Source of the DNA: Paraburkholderia bryophila | Lineage (GTDB): Bacteria; Pseudomonadota; Gammaproteobacteria; Burkholderiales; Burkholderiaceae | Reading direction: 5' to 3' | DNA: 64,000 nucleotides | Assembly (NCBI RefSeq): GCF_003269035.1 | Contig: NZ_QLTK01000007.1 | Coordinates: forward strand, 124,001 to 188,000 | Shown: piece after piece, positions 1 through 7,355 of the stretch | Layout: each line of letters begins with the position of its first letter | How positions within the stretch are numbered: the first letter of the stretch is position 1 | Notes under the pieces: model-generated | Databases searched by the model: none | Seen by the model: only the letters and a program-made list of their open reading frames with translations | What the model was told of the DNA's origin: nothing | Made by a program: the position numbers and the translations under genes

Positions 1-43
1 CCTGAGCACATGTCGCTCAAGGACATTTATTACGGAAGTTGTC

Positions 44-898
44 ATGGCAAAGGGAATACAGAAGTGGAGCGAGCCGGTGATTGAACGGCTCTTTAAAGAG
101 GGTCAAGGTTCCGGAGAGGGCCCAGATTACGTGCCTTGGGTCGGGGTCCACGACATGGCATCAATGGGGCGCACGCATCGCGCATGGAGCCCGGTCTATG
201 GCCGCACCATACATCTTCAGTCGGATGTTGAGTGGCGTACATTCCTGCTCCTCGAATTCTCTCGCAAGTTTCCCGAGTTGTACGAAGGCTATCCACTTGA
301 ACGCAAACTGACGCTAGAGATTGCGGCAGCACTCGGTATCAAGCACCCCTACTATCCCGGCACGCATGTCCCGACGGTAATGACTGTGGATTTTCTCGGT
401 GTTGATAAGCGGGGTGGCGACCTGCGCATCGCGGCCTTTGATTGCAAACGCTCGGAGGACATGGATGCAAAAAACGCAGACCACATCATCGCCAAGCTAC
501 AGATTACGCGAGCCTACTTCGCCGGCATGAATGTGCCACACCATCTGGTACTGCATTCACAGTTGCACATGCAGCTGGTCAAGAACATTGAGTGGATTCG
601 CGGTGGAATTGCGAAGACCGGCGAAGACGAAGCGTATGTCGGCTACATCAGTGAAAAATCTAATCAGATGTTCTACGAACTCGCGAACAGCTCGTACAAC
701 GGAACCCTCGTCGAGTACTGCCAGAAGTTCGATGAACGCCATGGATTGCGAAGTGGCGATGCGTCACGGGCGGCTCGAATGCTTCTTTGGGACCGCAGGC
801 TGAAATGCGACCTGCGCAACTCCGACGTGGCCAAACTTCCACTCCAAAGCTTCCTTGTCGAGGCTGATTCTGCCTCCCAGCGAGCCGTCGGGCAGTAA
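44..898 (+). CDS. tnsA: TnsA-like transposon end-cleaving endonuclease
   Basis: TnsA is the restriction-enzyme-like subunit of the Tn7 heteromeric transposase. It nicks the 5' ends so that the element is excised by cut-and-paste together with TnsB. The 284-aa product has the family length (Tn7 TnsA is 273 aa). The catalytic triad is visible: E63 (in SDVEWRTF), D116 (in MTVDFLGV) and K135 (in AFDCKRSED), almost the same positions as the Tn7 residues E63/D114/K132. The N-terminal G-x-G-x-x-Y-x-P-W stretch (residues 24-32) is also typical. GGAAG at 34-38 precedes the ATG. Its presence predicts true excision rather than replicative cointegrate formation. Confidence 0.93.
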   Translation: MAKGIQKWSEPVIERLFKEGQGSGEGPDYVPWVGVHDMASMGRTHRAWSPVYGRTIHLQSDVEWRTFLLLEFSRKFPELYEGYPLERKLTLEIAAALGIKHPYYPGTHVPTVMTVDFLGVDKRGGDLRIAAFDCKRSEDMDAKNADHIIAKLQITRAYFAGMNVPHHLVLHSQLHMQLVKNIEWIRGGIAKTGEDEAYVGYISEKSNQMFYELANSSYNGTLVEYCQKFDERHGLRSGDASRAARMLLWDRRLKCDLRNSDVAKLPLQSFLVEADSASQRAVGQ

Positions 899-947
899 GA
901 CCTTTAACAACCAGACCTCCGCTTACTCGACTTTAAGGACATATCTC

Positions 948-1148
948 ATGTTTCCTAGCAACCCCTCCTCTGAAGGCGCCGTCGAATTTATCATTCAACG
1001 CGCCAACCCTCAGTGCACCCAAATGTATGGGACCCCGACGTTCCACAGGAACTCAAGGAAATCGACCGGCCTCGATTCAACGCTCACCTACGACCAGTTC
1101 CTTCAGTTTCTCAAGAAGGCAATCGCAGAAGGGAACCGGTCGCTCTAG
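948..1148 (+). CDS. small hypothetical protein between tnsA and tnsB (66 aa)
   Basis: I do not recognise this protein. The ATG at 948 has a good Shine-Dalgarno (AAGGAC at 935-940, spacing 7), and the ORF sits in the tnsA-tnsB gap in the operon direction, which makes translation plausible. The product is basic, about 66 residues, with no membrane segment or metal motif. The C-terminal half (TYDQFLQFLKKAIAEG) looks helical. The frame is open further upstream into tnsA, but the SD favours 948. Standard Tn7 has no gene here. It could be an element-specific accessory factor or a chance ORF. Confidence 0.5.
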   Translation: MFPSNPSSEGAVEFIIQRANPQCTQMYGTPTFHRNSRKSTGLDSTLTYDQFLQFLKKAIAEGNRSL

Positions 1149-1190
1149 GCATTCGGCGTTTCCATCGGCACAACATACACTGAGAAAATC

Positions 1191-3404
1191 ATGCAGGCCC
1201 TTTTGAAAAACGACGTTTTTGATGGCAACGACGGCTGCCAATATCGTGTCGTCAAGACTTCCTCTCCCAACACTGGCTGGGTCATAAATCTATCCCGTGC
1301 GCACTCTTGGCCTGTCGAACGTGACTTTGGCGTTCTCCGCAGCCACTCTCGCGTCGCCACGCAATCCACTGCTTGCGCGAAATTGCCCGACTTTGCGTTC
1401 TATTCTGAAAAGGCGCGCAATCGCGCCAACGCCGCATATGAGGTGATTAAACCCCTGATTCTGAATGCAGATGGGTCCGAGAATGACGATATCCTTGACG
1501 AGCGCAAACGCAATCGGCTTGTACTCGCTCGCGCCGACGAACTGGATATCTCCAAGACAACTATTTATGGCTATCTGCACAAATGGTGGTCACAAGGACA
1601 AAGCAAGTATGTCCTGATTCCTGGAAGTGCACGCAATGGCCAGAACCAAACGTCAGGAACGAGTGGCCGTGGACGTATGCCTGGGGACGGCCGATACAGC
1701 GTATTTCAGATGGGCGCCGAAGATATCAAGCGGGCGAAAGAGTTCCTCGAAAAGCGCTACATAAAAAAGGAACACGCTTCGCTCAAGGGCGTCCATATTG
1801 ACCTGATAGCTAAACACTATTCGTTCAGGGACGGAAACGGTGACCTCGTGAAGCGTCCTGAGGGCGAGCATCCCTCCATCCATCAGTTGCGACATGTTCT
1901 CAAAACGCTCTTCACCCCGGAAGACGTGAAGCGCGGTAAGAAAGGCGATAAGAACTTTGACCGCGAAAACAAGCCGATGACCGGCAGTTCGCTCGAAGAA
2001 GCTGTCGCGCCCGGTCACATCTATGAGCTCGATGCGACCATCTTCGATACCTTCCTGGTGGCCGAAGCCAATCGGCATCACATTATCGGTAAACCGACCC
2101 TATACCTGATATATGACCGCAAGACACGTCTGATTGTGGGCTTTTATCTCGGCTTGGAAAACGCGTCATGGACCGGTGCAATGCTTGCAATCCTAAGTCT
2201 TGCTGAGGACAAACGTGCCCTGTGTGAGAAATACGGGCATCCTTACGACCCCGCTCACTGGCCCGCCGACGGAGTATTTCCCGCAAAGTTTCTCGGTGAC
2301 CGTGGCGAAATGGCCTCGCGAAACAGCGACCGTATATGCGACGGCATGGAAGCCACCATCTCGAACACACAGTCCCTTCTCCCCATCACGAAAGGCGTTG
2401 TGGAGGCAGGGTTCCACGCCGCTCACTGCGCGATTAAAGACATGGCGCCAGGCTACGAGCCGCCTATGGAAGCCGTGAAACGTCGTGCGAAGAAATATCA
2501 CCTGGATGCTGCTTTGACACTCGAAGAATGCACTTCGCTTATCTTGGGTCAAATCATAAAGCACAACACGACGGCGATGGAAAACTATCCGCTATCACCA
2601 GCGCAGGTTCTTGCTGGGTGGAATGCAATTCCAACTCAGCTTTGGAAACAGGAACTTGAACTCAATGGCTGTGCCGGTGCGAATTACACATACGACTATC
2701 TTCACTTGCAATTGCTTCCTCGAACAACAGACGACCCAAAAAGCAAAAAGGCAAAAGTGACACAACAAGGAATTGAATTCGAAAATTGCATCTACAAATC
2801 CGTAGATGACGACCCGACCGTTCGACAATGGATGGTCAATGCAGGCATGGGAAAGTCGCCGGAAGTGCACTGCTCTTATGACCTCCGACTGGTGGATAAC
2901 ATCATTGTTCACGATTCCAAGGGACGGACATTTCCTTGCACGCTGGCCAAGGACAGTGGCCGCTTTTCTGGCTATTCGTTCGCAGAAGTTGAATACATTA
3001 TCGTGAAAGAGCGGCGAGCAAAGAAATTGCTGGAAGACAAGACCAATCAGGCTGAAATGAGCCGGCGGCAAAGGGCTCAAGCCATCACAACTAGAGCGAT
3101 TGCCGCGACCAAACAGGCTGCGACAAGTGCAGCGCGCTCCGCTCGAAAAGCAGATACCGCTGCTGAGCGTGATGCAGAAAAGAGTCGTCTTCGACGTTTA
3201 CAGACCTCCATGCCGCCCACCAACAGCGAGTCGAAGCGTGTTGGTAACGTGATTGCGCTTCACTCGTCAGACCATGTCGAGGGCTGTGCTCACCAACAAC
3301 CGAAAATACCGGTTGAGGACGCGGCCGAACGGCCGCGCTCGACTATTGATGATTTGCTGCGCCGAAAGGCACAGGAGAAGACAAATGAACTCACCCATCT
3401 CTAA
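1191..3404 (+). CDS. tnsB: TnsB-like DDE transposase
   Basis: TnsB binds the repeated sites in the transposon ends and carries out 3'-end cleavage and strand transfer. The 737-aa product contains an integrase-core (rve) domain. Its DDE triad is D281 (IYELDATIF), D370 (KFLGDRGEM) and E405 (KGVVEAGFH), with spacings of 89 and 35 that match Tn7 TnsB (88 and 35). An N-terminal helix-turn-helix (about 100-140, KTTIYGYLHKWW) precedes the core. A basic Ala/Arg/Lys-rich tail (about 620-680) fits the TnsC-interacting C-terminus. The start has only a weak ribosome site. The 3' end overlaps tnsC by 20 bp, indicating translational coupling. Confidence 0.95.
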   Translation: MQALLKNDVFDGNDGCQYRVVKTSSPNTGWVINLSRAHSWPVERDFGVLRSHSRVATQSTACAKLPDFAFYSEKARNRANAAYEVIKPLILNADGSENDDILDERKRNRLVLARADELDISKTTIYGYLHKWWSQGQSKYVLIPGSARNGQNQTSGTSGRGRMPGDGRYSVFQMGAEDIKRAKEFLEKRYIKKEHASLKGVHIDLIAKHYSFRDGNGDLVKRPEGEHPSIHQLRHVLKTLFTPEDVKRGKKGDKNFDRENKPMTGSSLEEAVAPGHIYELDATIFDTFLVAEANRHHIIGKPTLYLIYDRKTRLIVGFYLGLENASWTGAMLAILSLAEDKRALCEKYGHPYDPAHWPADGVFPAKFLGDRGEMASRNSDRICDGMEATISNTQSLLPITKGVVEAGFHAAHCAIKDMAPGYEPPMEAVKRRAKKYHLDAALTLEECTSLILGQIIKHNTTAMENYPLSPAQVLAGWNAIPTQLWKQELELNGCAGANYTYDYLHLQLLPRTTDDPKSKKAKVTQQGIEFENCIYKSVDDDPTVRQWMVNAGMGKSPEVHCSYDLRLVDNIIVHDSKGRTFPCTLAKDSGRFSGYSFAEVEYIIVKERRAKKLLEDKTNQAEMSRRQRAQAITTRAIAATKQAATSAARSARKADTAAERDAEKSRLRRLQTSMPPTNSESKRVGNVIALHSSDHVEGCAHQQPKIPVEDAAERPRSTIDDLLRRKAQEKTNELTHL

Positions 3405-5019
3405 TCCATACTGTGTCGAAGCCCGATACACGGAACAGCGTATCCCGCAGTTCCGCGATAACGTGCTTATTTCCGCCCTCCCACCCATTCCGTCGGACGA
3501 GCAGCTCGCGGACGAACTGTTCGAGTTTCCGGTGTTCTCCGTTGCGCAACGTGACTGGCCCACGAGCGAGCGCCTCTGCATGGTTGCGGAACTCGCCCAT
3601 CTTCTGCGGCCACTGCAGCGACATCTCAATCTGGCCCGTGCCTTTGACACGCTTATACGCACCGGCTATTCGCGGCGCGGAATTCGTTCAAAGGAACACA
3701 TTCAGACGTATCAGCGGCTCTACGATGCACAACAGGAGGGGCGCGCATTTCCGAGCCAGATGAAACGCTCGGCAAACGCCCAGCTATCGTCAGCCCTGGT
3801 TGGGCTTCCAGGGACCGGCAAGACTACAACCGTGCGCCGTATATTTCTGCGCTATCCGGAGGCTATTATTCATCCGGACGGAGTCGTGCAGATTCCGTAC
3901 CTGCACATCGAGTGTCCGCACGATGGTATTTCAGTTAAAGGCCTGGCCCTCTCTATTCTGAGAAAGCTCGACTTGCTCGTGCCAGATGCAAAATACCTCG
4001 AACTCTACAAGCCATCCATGGCGGCAGAGGTACTGCTGAATCACTGTGCACGTGCCTTGCACAACCATTATGTCGGAGTGCTGGTAATCGACGAAATCCA
4101 GAATCTGCGGAATGCCGGCAAGACGAAGGTGTCGCTTATGGCCGCACTGGTAACAAGCTCGAACGAGCTTAACGTTCCCATCGTGTTCGCTGGTACCAAC
4201 AAGGCACTCAAGGTTCTCGGGCTTGATGGCAGCGTTGCTCGTCGCAGCTGCGGCGCTGGCTTTCCTACGTGGGATGCATTGTCACGCAGCGACAATCTGG
4301 ACGAACCCGGTGAGTGGGAAGACTTCATTTCGTCGCTGTGGTCATTCCAGTGGCTGCTGAAGCCTGTGTCGCTCGATAACGTGATGTCCAACTTCGTGTA
4401 CGAATGCTGCCAGGGAATCCCGGACATTGCCGTCAAAATGTTCATGTGCGCACAGTGGCGCGGGATGCTCGATGGTACCGAGACGTTTTCGATTGAGACT
4501 CTCGCTGCAATCATGTCCAACGAGCTCTCGCGAGTCGCACCGATTGTCGACGCGCTCAGGACCGGCGATACCGACGCACTCTGTCTTTACGAAGACATCA
4601 CGCCGCCTGAGTTCACATCACTTCTCGACGATGCCCTTAACGCCTATGAAGGCGTGCGTCAGCGTGGAGCGGCACTTACTGCCGGCAATCCTGCCCTCGT
4701 ACCGCGTGTCGCTAGCATACTTGTCGAAGCTGGCATCAGCGAAGACCGCGCGGTTTCGATGGCTTCGAAGGTCGCGCAGGAAGGCAAAGCGGTCGGCCTT
4801 GTCGAAGCCACCAGTGCGGCGCTGAAGCTCGCGAAGCCTCCGGCCTCCGTTCGCGGTAAGAAGAAGTCGGTTGACGATACGGCCGAAGTCGTAGAACTTG
4901 CGCCGGACGATTATCGGAACGCCATCCGTCAGGCTAACGAACGCGATACGACAACCTTCGACGAACTCGTCGCCATGGGGGCGGCGCGCCCCCTGCACGA
5001 GTTGCTCGGCTACGTTTAA
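3385..5019 (+). CDS. tnsC: TnsC-like AAA+ transposition regulator ATPase
   Basis: TnsC is the ATP-dependent matchmaker that polymerises on target DNA, receives the signal from the target selector, and activates TnsA/TnsB. It also mediates target immunity. The 544-aa protein (Tn7 TnsC is 555) has Walker A GLPGTGKT at 140-147 and Walker B VLVIDE at 232-237, followed by sensor-like VPIVFAGTNKA. I chose the ATG at 3385 because AGGAGAAG lies at 3372-3379, although the frame is open 44 codons earlier inside tnsB. The TAA stop shares its last A with the tniQ ATG. Confidence 0.94.
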   Translation: MNSPISNPYCVEARYTEQRIPQFRDNVLISALPPIPSDEQLADELFEFPVFSVAQRDWPTSERLCMVAELAHLLRPLQRHLNLARAFDTLIRTGYSRRGIRSKEHIQTYQRLYDAQQEGRAFPSQMKRSANAQLSSALVGLPGTGKTTTVRRIFLRYPEAIIHPDGVVQIPYLHIECPHDGISVKGLALSILRKLDLLVPDAKYLELYKPSMAAEVLLNHCARALHNHYVGVLVIDEIQNLRNAGKTKVSLMAALVTSSNELNVPIVFAGTNKALKVLGLDGSVARRSCGAGFPTWDALSRSDNLDEPGEWEDFISSLWSFQWLLKPVSLDNVMSNFVYECCQGIPDIAVKMFMCAQWRGMLDGTETFSIETLAAIMSNELSRVAPIVDALRTGDTDALCLYEDITPPEFTSLLDDALNAYEGVRQRGAALTAGNPALVPRVASILVEAGISEDRAVSMASKVAQEGKAVGLVEATSAALKLAKPPASVRGKKKSVDDTAEVVELAPDDYRNAIRQANERDTTTFDELVAMGAARPLHELLGYV

Positions 5020-5894
5020 TGCGATATTTTCCGACACCTTATCCGGATGAGCTGCTCGGCAGCTTGCTCATCCGGGCCTGCCATCATCTTGGGCTTCCCC
5101 CGGCGTCGCTCGTCAAGGTCCTGGAAGACGGGTCGAGTGACCTCTCATATCTGTACCCGTCGTTCTTCCAAGGGTTGTCGCGTCTAACCAATCTGTCTCC
5201 GAGTGAGATGCTGCTTGACCACACTGTGTTTCCGTATGCGGCAATTGCCTTGCCAACAAAACGGCGGGCGCTCCTGGAACGCGAACTTCTGACCGCCACG
5301 GCGCGAGGAAACAGCGTCCGCCTGCGCGCTACCTTAGGCCTGCACGTCAAAGACATGTCCCGCCGACGGTTTTGCAAGAAATGTCGTGCTGAGGAATGCA
5401 AGGAAATCGGCGAGAGCTATTGGCATCGCCTGCATGCGCTGCCGGGCGTGTTTGTGTGCCCTAAACACGGCGAACCACTCTGTGTCTCCGGCATCTCCGT
5501 GTTACCAAAGCTGTCAAATGTCAATGCAAAGCTTCCGCAAGAGGTCGAAGGCACCCCGGTCGAATGGGGGCTCGACGTGCAAACATTGCAGCGACTCGCC
5601 GCTGCCGTGCTCGAGTCGATTGCGCTACCTGCGGAGACTTGGAACGATGTCAGCGATGAATATTTACGATACGCAATGGAAATTGACGACAGGAACCGGC
5701 AATGCTGCTGGGACGTTCAGCAGTGTGTAGTTGACTTCACTCGGTTTTACGGTGACCGGTTCCTCGACAAGGTCGGCCTCCACTTATCTTCGGTAGGCTC
5801 GGATGCGTGGCCAGCTCGCCTCGCTCACGGCGCACGCCCTTCTCCACTATTTCAGCTTCGCCACATCTTGCTACGTCTTTTCCTAAAATTTTAG
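5019..5894 (+). CDS. tniQ: TniQ/TnsD-family target-selection protein, C-terminally short
   Basis: TniQ/TnsD proteins bridge TnsC to a target site. The 291-aa product starts with the family signature FPTPYPDELLGSLLIRAC and has the zinc-finger set C119, C122, C147 and H150 around YWHRLHALPGVFVCPKHG. It ends just after the conserved W-x-x-RL...RHILLRLFL block. Site-specific TnsD proteins (Tn7 TnsD is 508 aa) carry a further DNA-binding C-terminus that is absent here. Reading through the TAG gives only 29 more codons, so a simple nonsense split is not supported. Either this is a natural minimal TniQ or targeting is supplied by the next gene. The ATG overlaps the tnsC stop. Confidence 0.9.
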   Translation: MRYFPTPYPDELLGSLLIRACHHLGLPPASLVKVLEDGSSDLSYLYPSFFQGLSRLTNLSPSEMLLDHTVFPYAAIALPTKRRALLERELLTATARGNSVRLRATLGLHVKDMSRRRFCKKCRAEECKEIGESYWHRLHALPGVFVCPKHGEPLCVSGISVLPKLSNVNAKLPQEVEGTPVEWGLDVQTLQRLAAAVLESIALPAETWNDVSDEYLRYAMEIDDRNRQCCWDVQQCVVDFTRFYGDRFLDKVGLHLSSVGSDAWPARLAHGARPSPLFQLRHILLRLFLKF

Positions 5895-5964
5895 AAGGCG
5901 ACCAGCACCGCAATTTCTTTTGCTGATAGCTACACGCTCTATAGACAACTATGGAGCGCAGGAC

Positions 5965-6999
5965 ATGTGGCTGCAAGCGATTGAACGAAGAAATGGAGTT
6001 TTGGCGGCAAGGGTAGTGAACGGAGATAGGGATGTTGAATGGATGAACGTCGAAGCCGCTTGGGAGGCCGACATACACGCGTCAAGCACCAGCCGAATGT
6101 CGGTAGCCACGTGCTTTTCACGATGGAAGGTAGTGGATGCCACCGACTTCTTCTCAGAGATGGCTATTGAAGCCTACCCCGCCGCTAACAAGCACCAGAT
6201 GTTTGAGGTCGACCATAATGGGCTTCGTCTGGTTTTGCCGGCGATACTTGTGCTCAAGGCGTTGTTCAAACCGAATGCGACCGTCTTTCAATATCTGTTT
6301 CGACCTTCAGGACTAGACATGCTGCTCGCTCCCGTGTACGCGAATGGTTCAACAACTGTTGCAATTCTCCCTCGAAAGCTTAGACAACATGTCCCGGTTG
6401 GCGACACAGGCCTTGAGCGACTTCGATGGCTTTACTGTTTTCCCACAGCCCGAGCTGCATTCGATTCCGTTTACACCAGGGCTACCTACGGAGTCGTTGG
6501 AATCAAGTTGCCGACAGCCGAGATAGACATCTCGGTAAAAGGTTGTCTAAGAGGACGCAAGTTCTTTGTGTCGAGTTTAAGCATTGTCAGATGCTCTCCA
6601 CTCGAAGCACCTTTTGACTGGGCCGGCCGGCAACCGCAACACTTTCGACTCAGAGAGCCGGCACCCGGGGAGCGTCTCAACCCGATACTCGTCGACTCTG
6701 ACCTTATTGAGGGCCCGTCCGGCTGGGGGCTTTCCGATGATGAATGGGCCTGTGTCGCATACCTGTTCCCAACTGGTCCACAATGTCGAAGCGGCGAACA
6801 AACGCGCGCGTTTGTCAACGCAATCTTGGAAAAGCTCGGAACGGGTGTCGGTTGGACCTCGGTGAATTCAAAACATGGAACACTTTCGGCGGTGAGTTCG
6901 CTCTATCGAGACTATCGACGGTCTGGCAAATGGCACAAGCTCGTCGCAACCGTTCTCGAAATGAGAAAACGATATTTTACTGTCGCCAACGCGGCATAA
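5965..6999 (+). CDS. TnsE-position protein with C-terminal IS5-type DUF4096 domain
   Basis: The product is 344 aa from the ATG at 5965. The frame is open back to a TTG at 5920; neither start has a good ribosome site. The C-terminal ~80 residues (LSDDEWACVAYLFP ... FVNAILEKLGTGVGW ... LYRDYRRSGKWHKL) match the DUF4096 helix-turn-helix of IS5-family transposases very well, but no DDE catalytic domain follows. By eye the N-terminal ~250 residues recall the N-terminal half of Tn7 TnsE: an LPAILVLKALF helix, VAILPRKL, LRWLYCF, then an ISVKG...KFFVSSL strand pair. That is from memory and unverified. Its place after tniQ is the TnsE position, so I infer a target-selection role. This fusion is unusual. 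Confidence 0.72.
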   Translation: MWLQAIERRNGVLAARVVNGDRDVEWMNVEAAWEADIHASSTSRMSVATCFSRWKVVDATDFFSEMAIEAYPAANKHQMFEVDHNGLRLVLPAILVLKALFKPNATVFQYLFRPSGLDMLLAPVYANGSTTVAILPRKLRQHVPVGDTGLERLRWLYCFPTARAAFDSVYTRATYGVVGIKLPTAEIDISVKGCLRGRKFFVSSLSIVRCSPLEAPFDWAGRQPQHFRLREPAPGERLNPILVDSDLIEGPSGWGLSDDEWACVAYLFPTGPQCRSGEQTRAFVNAILEKLGTGVGWTSVNSKHGTLSAVSSLYRDYRRSGKWHKLVATVLEMRKRYFTVANAA

Positions 7000-7020
7000 C
7001 GCCAGTCGAAGTAGAAGTCT

Positions 7021-7083
7021 GATGCCCTGACCGGCATCGGCCCGGCTTTTCTGCAGACCGCCCAATTGGGCGGTCTTTTTTTT
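7021..7083 (+). terminator. tandem hairpins ending in an intrinsic terminator (end of tns operon)
   Basis: The first hairpin is GATGCC/GGCATC (7021-7038). The second is the perfect 9-bp stem AGACCGCCC-AATT-GGGCGGTCT (7055-7076), followed by seven T residues (7077-7083). It lies 22 bp beyond the last tns-linked gene, so it very probably ends the tns transcript. Confidence 0.85.
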
Positions 7084-7150
7084 CTGTCGCTATATAAAAG
7101 AACAGGGCTGAGTGCTGCAACCGAAATCACACCTCGGCCCGAGCATCGCG

Positions 7151-7320
7151 TTAGGACAACATTGATAGCGATTTTCGGGACAGCTTTCGTTTGCAATTGC
7201 AAACTTTCGACCAACGCGCCGTAGGCCAGATTGGATTGCGAACGACACGCCCTGCAATTTTTACAATTTCAACGCATTCAGTCAGTTAGGGAGCGTGCAC
7301 GGGACAACAATCGATTGCGA
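7151..7320 (-). repeat. three 21-bp repeats, candidate TnsB-binding sites
   Basis: Read on the minus strand the units share T(C/T)GC(A/T)A(T/A)C near one side and TGTCC at the other. They lie at 7320-7300, 7196-7176 and 7171-7151. Units 1 and 2 agree at 16 of 21 positions. Units 1 and 3 agree even better with one gap. All face the same way, as TnsB sites do within a Tn7-type end. The middle unit overlaps a 16-bp perfect palindrome, GTTTGCAATTGCAAAC (7189-7204). Confidence 0.6.
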
Positions 7321-7328
7321 GCTACCAA

Positions 7329-7350
7329 CGGTTTTACCGCGGTTTTACCG
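7329..7350. repeat. perfect tandem 11-bp repeat at the transposon/chromosome junction
   Basis: CGGTTTTACCG occurs twice head to tail (7329-7339 and 7340-7350). Each unit is itself CGGT/ACCG around TTT. It lies between the outermost 21-bp repeat and the end of the debranching-enzyme gene. On the minus strand it reads GACGGTAAAACC after TGTGAAGC, which resembles the layout of a Tn7 terminus (eight bases, then GAC..TAAA). It is either part of the transposon end or a chromosomal structure. Confidence 0.5.
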
Positions 7351-7355
7351 TCGCT

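Noticed and set aside
25..43. AAGGACA near position 20 and again at 935 as a transposon-end repeat
   Set aside because: Both lie directly upstream of start codons or in the leader and are better explained as Shine-Dalgarno-type sequence; orientation is also opposite to that expected for the other end.
5892..5984. Nonsense mutation splitting a longer TnsD
   Set aside because: Reading through the TAG gives only 29 codons before another stop, and the next gene is in a different frame with an unrelated C-terminal domain.
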